Source: Flammeovirgaceae bacterium
GTDB taxonomy: Bacteria; Bacteroidota; Bacteroidia; Cytophagales; Cyclobacteriaceae
Assembly (NCBI GenBank): GCA_013204595.1
Contig: JABMNK010000124.1
Coordinates: 1 to 47,795, forward strand
Direction: 5' to 3'
DNA length: 47,795 nucleotides
Shown piece by piece: positions 45,155 to 47,795 of this stretch. The notes under the pieces were generated by a model, which saw only the letters and a list, made by a program, of their open reading frames with translations, did not search any database and had not been told where the DNA came from. Position 1 is the first letter of the stretch; every line of letters starts with the position of its first letter. A program made the translations under genes and the position numbers.

Positions 45155-46543
45155 TTAATTATCGGAAGTTGATTGACATTCAAATGGCTCATAAGGAAGT
45201 TGATCCCCTACATATTGAATCCATTCAACTTCAGTCAATGGACTTACCCCTGCTTCACACAAAAGGTCAACCAACTTTTCAGGCCGTAATTCATAATACT
45301 TAAGGGTACCATCTATTTCACCAACAACTAATCTTTGAGATTCTTCATGTACAAATAAGGAAGTAATGAAAGTTTGATGATCAATCAGTTGCAGAGGTAG
45401 TTCGTTTTCGTTAGTGACATTCCATACATTGACGACTCGATCAAGCCCAGCGGTATATAATCGATTTTTTAGTCCAAATTCTAGCGCCGATATCCTGGAA
45501 TTATGACCAATAAAATTGGATAAAACTTCATTATTGGACAAATCATGAACACCGACTTCTCCAGATGCATAGCCCACGGCTAATTTTTTCACTTGTTTAT
45601 CTACCGCGATCTTTACAGGACTCATCTTTAAAGACAAATCAATTATATCAATTTCACCCGTTTGGTCATCAAACTGATAAATCTGTTTTCCGTCTAAAAA
45701 AAAATAACCTGCTTGCGATTTAATGGCCTCTACGATTTTAATTCCTAATGGCCAATGCGTCCAAGTGATTTTTTCGGGATCTCTAGCTATTAAATGAAAA
45801 AACCCAGTCTTTGTGATGATATCCCAACCCTCATTGGAGGCAAATATTTTTATTATTGGCAGGTCTATATCAAGATTTTCTATCTCAACATATTGATCCG
45901 TCTTAGGATTTATTTGGAGAAAATTACCATCCTTGAGTAGCGACAAACTATTATATGCTTCATTAAAAGTAATTTGGGAAATTTCATGACTGACCAACGA
46001 AGATTCTATAATATTCATTTTATCACCCTTCCACAAATAAATAAATCGCTCCGAAACTTCCTTCGGAATATACGTCCGATCTAATGGTTCCCAAATGATT
46101 AATCGGCCGTCTTCCGCTAAAGAATGATATTGATCATACACCCGAGTAAACGTTTTAATATCAACTCCCTTATGACCGATGAATTCATTGAAATTATCCC
46201 CTAAAATTGCCTTTGCCGCTTGATAGAGCGACTGATAAACAGGGGAACCTATTACACCTCCCGCACCCAATTTAAATTGATGGAAGGCCTCTAAAGCTAA
46301 CTTAGATTTAATAGGATTGTTCCTTTCAAATAAGGATTTACTGGCCAAAGCACTGGCTTGAAGATCTGAATCAATCACAATAAAGGCATCCGATCTCCTA
46401 TCAATGCCCTTAACTGATCGTTGACGATAGAGCTTGGCGTCAGACTCCAATTCATTATTTGGAAACGATGACATTCCTATCCCTACTTGTGGAACACAGA
46501 TTGAGCATATTAACATAAACGCCATAGTCAGAAACTTAATCAT
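45155..46543 (-). CDS. Exported WD40-repeat protein, first gene of the operon
   Basis: A 462-residue protein. The ATG at 46543 gives a signal-anchor-like start (MIKFLTMAFMLICSICVPQV); a GTG 72 bases upstream and an ATG at 46588 are alternatives. A helical part (ASALASKSLFERNNPIKSKL, IGSPVYQSLYQAAKAILG) precedes a beta-propeller with WD40 blades in the C-terminal half: IGHNSRISALEFGLKNRLYT and DRVVNVWNVTN. The end WIQYVGDQLPYEPFECQ and the helical part recall the last section of large Bacteroidota proteins that join an NTPase or caspase domain to WD40 repeats. Here the enzyme part is missing. It is co-expressed with the barrel and lipoprotein by abutting stop and start codons. Confidence 0.75.
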   Translation of the reverse strand: MIKFLTMAFMLICSICVPQVGIGMSSFPNNELESDAKLYRQRSVKGIDRRSDAFIVIDSDLQASALASKSLFERNNPIKSKLALEAFHQFKLGAGGVIGSPVYQSLYQAAKAILGDNFNEFIGHKGVDIKTFTRVYDQYHSLAEDGRLIIWEPLDRTYIPKEVSERFIYLWKGDKMNIIESSLVSHEISQITFNEAYNSLSLLKDGNFLQINPKTDQYVEIENLDIDLPIIKIFASNEGWDIITKTGFFHLIARDPEKITWTHWPLGIKIVEAIKSQAGYFFLDGKQIYQFDDQTGEIDIIDLSLKMSPVKIAVDKQVKKLAVGYASGEVGVHDLSNNEVLSNFIGHNSRISALEFGLKNRLYTAGLDRVVNVWNVTNENELPLQLIDHQTFITSLFVHEESQRLVVGEIDGTLKYYELRPEKLVDLLCEAGVSPLTEVEWIQYVGDQLPYEPFECQSTSDN

Positions 46544-46830
46544 CGAAATAAAATAATTAAGTACCTTGGAAATTACATCACTTAACATGTGAAAAATAAG
46601 ATTGAAACTGATCACCGAATTTACCTTTTTTAGACTTATATTTTCCTGCCTCCATATTGAAACCCAATAATAATGATTTTTTACTTTAACTAAGAACTTC
46701 TACAAAAGAGATAGCTTATTAGAACTCAGACGAAACTAGAAAAAAAAACCGTAGACGAGATAATAAATAGAATAATTTATTTGCCCTAGAGACATAATCC
46801 CCATCCCCCAAAACTTAATTTTTTTTTGCC

Positions 46831-47667
46831 TTAACCTCCGCTGCTGACATCACAACTAATGGCTGTGGTATCAGCGCAACTTCCCGTAGCCATCGTCTGA
46901 GAAAAATCTTGAGCTGACGCCAAAGACATGGCAATATCACTAAGTTTAACCTCCATGATGGTGTCACTGGCGATAATTAATATTCCATAAGTCTTGGTTT
47001 TTAGAGCCCCTATATCAACATAACCGTTGGTGTTACTCAAGCTCTTAAACATTTCAAAACTTTGATAAACAATACCTTCCTCGTCAATCCACAGACCAAG
47101 GTTCGCTCCTTCCCTGAGCCCCCCCGCGCCGTTAGACACCTCACAGCTATTTTCGTCAATTGCGCACGTACCATTAAGATAATCACAAGCATACAACAAA
47201 CCCTGTGTATTTCCATCAACCTCGGCCCACATTACAAATTGAGTCTTGTTTTCACAATTATCTTCTAGACTAATAAATGCGGATATCCTGTCTCCAGAGG
47301 TGACTTCACCAACTGAAAAAGTAAACCCATCCAACGTATCAGCCATTTCAGCACGGAGTAATACCTGTCCATCTGTGCTTACCCAAAGGCTGGATCCGTC
47401 GCTTAGAATTGTGGTAGTCCCTGAGACCTCTTCGACACTAAATGATAAATCGTTCAGCGCTATGATCCCGTCAGTAGCATCATCTAGCACTACGATAACC
47501 TCATCCGATACGATATCATCATCCAATACAATGTCGTCATCCGTTACAGTGTCATCCTTAATTTCAGTCATAAGGGAAACATTGTCATCTGTAATAGGAT
47601 AGTTATCACAACTAATCAAAAGACTAAGTGTGTAACTGATGAACATGGATAAAATCAGGTTTTTCAT
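46831..47667 (-). CDS. Lipoprotein with an Asp-rich low-complexity stretch
   Basis: A 278-residue protein with leader ending SLLISC (Cys20). Residues ~35-65 form a low-complexity acidic run (DDTVTDDDIVLDDDIVSDE), a short imperfect repeat at DNA level too. The rest is beta-rich with several cysteines (DNCENK, YACDYLNGTCAIDENSCEV) that could form disulphides, ending CDVSSGG. The family is not recognised. It lies upstream of the WD40 operon, on the same strand, 287 bases away. Confidence 0.65.
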   Translation of the reverse strand: MKNLILSMFISYTLSLLISCDNYPITDDNVSLMTEIKDDTVTDDDIVLDDDIVSDEVIVVLDDATDGIIALNDLSFSVEEVSGTTTILSDGSSLWVSTDGQVLLRAEMADTLDGFTFSVGEVTSGDRISAFISLEDNCENKTQFVMWAEVDGNTQGLLYACDYLNGTCAIDENSCEVSNGAGGLREGANLGLWIDEEGIVYQSFEMFKSLSNTNGYVDIGALKTKTYGILIIASDTIMEVKLSDIAMSLASAQDFSQTMATGSCADTTAISCDVSSGG

Positions 47668-47795
47668 TGATGCTTTAATTGAAAATAGAGGATGAAAAAA
47701 GCTAAGTTAACTACTCTCCAATTCCATTAATGGAAATATAATAAAAAAAATATTTTAGAGAAAACAAGTTTGCGATTGCACTAACAACCCAGCTA

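Overview
The window looks like a chromosomal segment of a member of the Bacteroidota, plausibly a Saprospirales/Cytophagales-type marine or sediment bacterium; I cannot place it more precisely. The evidence is a T9SS C-terminal sorting domain, a DUF2723 membrane glycosyltransferase, a DUF5723-OmpA barrel, many 'Cys after hydrophobic leader' lipoproteins, AT-rich spacers, no obvious Shine-Dalgarno sequences, and several perfect TAnnTTTG boxes (the Bacteroidota -7 promoter element) just upstream of genes. There are no rRNAs, CRISPR arrays, insertion sequences or phage genes.

Layout. 1-3.4 kb: tRNA-Tyr (minus strand), a biotin carrier protein, pyrH-frr, then convergent gmk-nadD. 3.5-4.3 kb: an ECF sigma factor followed by a 56-residue zinc-binding anti-sigma-like protein. 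4.3-4.8 kb: an AT-rich spacer holding a compact GC-richer element before a two-way terminator. 4.8-10.3 kb: housekeeping (ahcY, birA; then rsfS, ftsH, lpxH). 10.4-12.5 kb: a glycosyltransferase and a broken conserved gene (a -1 frame break on an A8 run plus an in-frame TGA). 12.5-18.2 kb: GH20 hexosaminidase lipoprotein, a PRTase/Lrp pair, a secreted TPR protein, and a membrane protein. 18.3-21.3 kb: DUF2723 protein. 21.3-27.9 kb: a cell-envelope block with a tiny T9SS substrate, a PD40-OmpA protein, a large lipoprotein and a DUF5723-OmpA barrel. 28-30.7 kb: nuoABCD alone. 30.8-37.4 kb: metabolic genes (dienelactone hydrolase, ALDH + DUF779, Na+/alanine symporter, hutI). 37.5-40.1 kb: a GNAT pseudogene, rarA, tRNA-Ser and an acid-phosphatase remnant. 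40.4-47.7 kb: an M81 peptidase lipoprotein and a set of lineage-type secreted proteins, including a tightly coupled WD40 / outer-membrane barrel / lipoprotein operon.

How the parts fit. Several units are clear operons from overlap or abutting ends: pyrH-frr, gmk-nadD, sigma/anti-sigma, lrp-PRTase, nuoABCD, the lipoprotein-DUF5723 pair, and WD40-barrel-lipoprotein. The envelope blocks probably make complexes linking the outer membrane to peptidoglycan (two OmpA domains) or displaying proteins at the surface. Three decayed genes within 30 kb (11.5, 37.5 and 39.6 kb) suggest ongoing gene loss. The least explained loci are the WD40-barrel-lipoprotein operon, the PD40-OmpA/lipoprotein/DUF5723 block and the 4.64-4.75 kb element.
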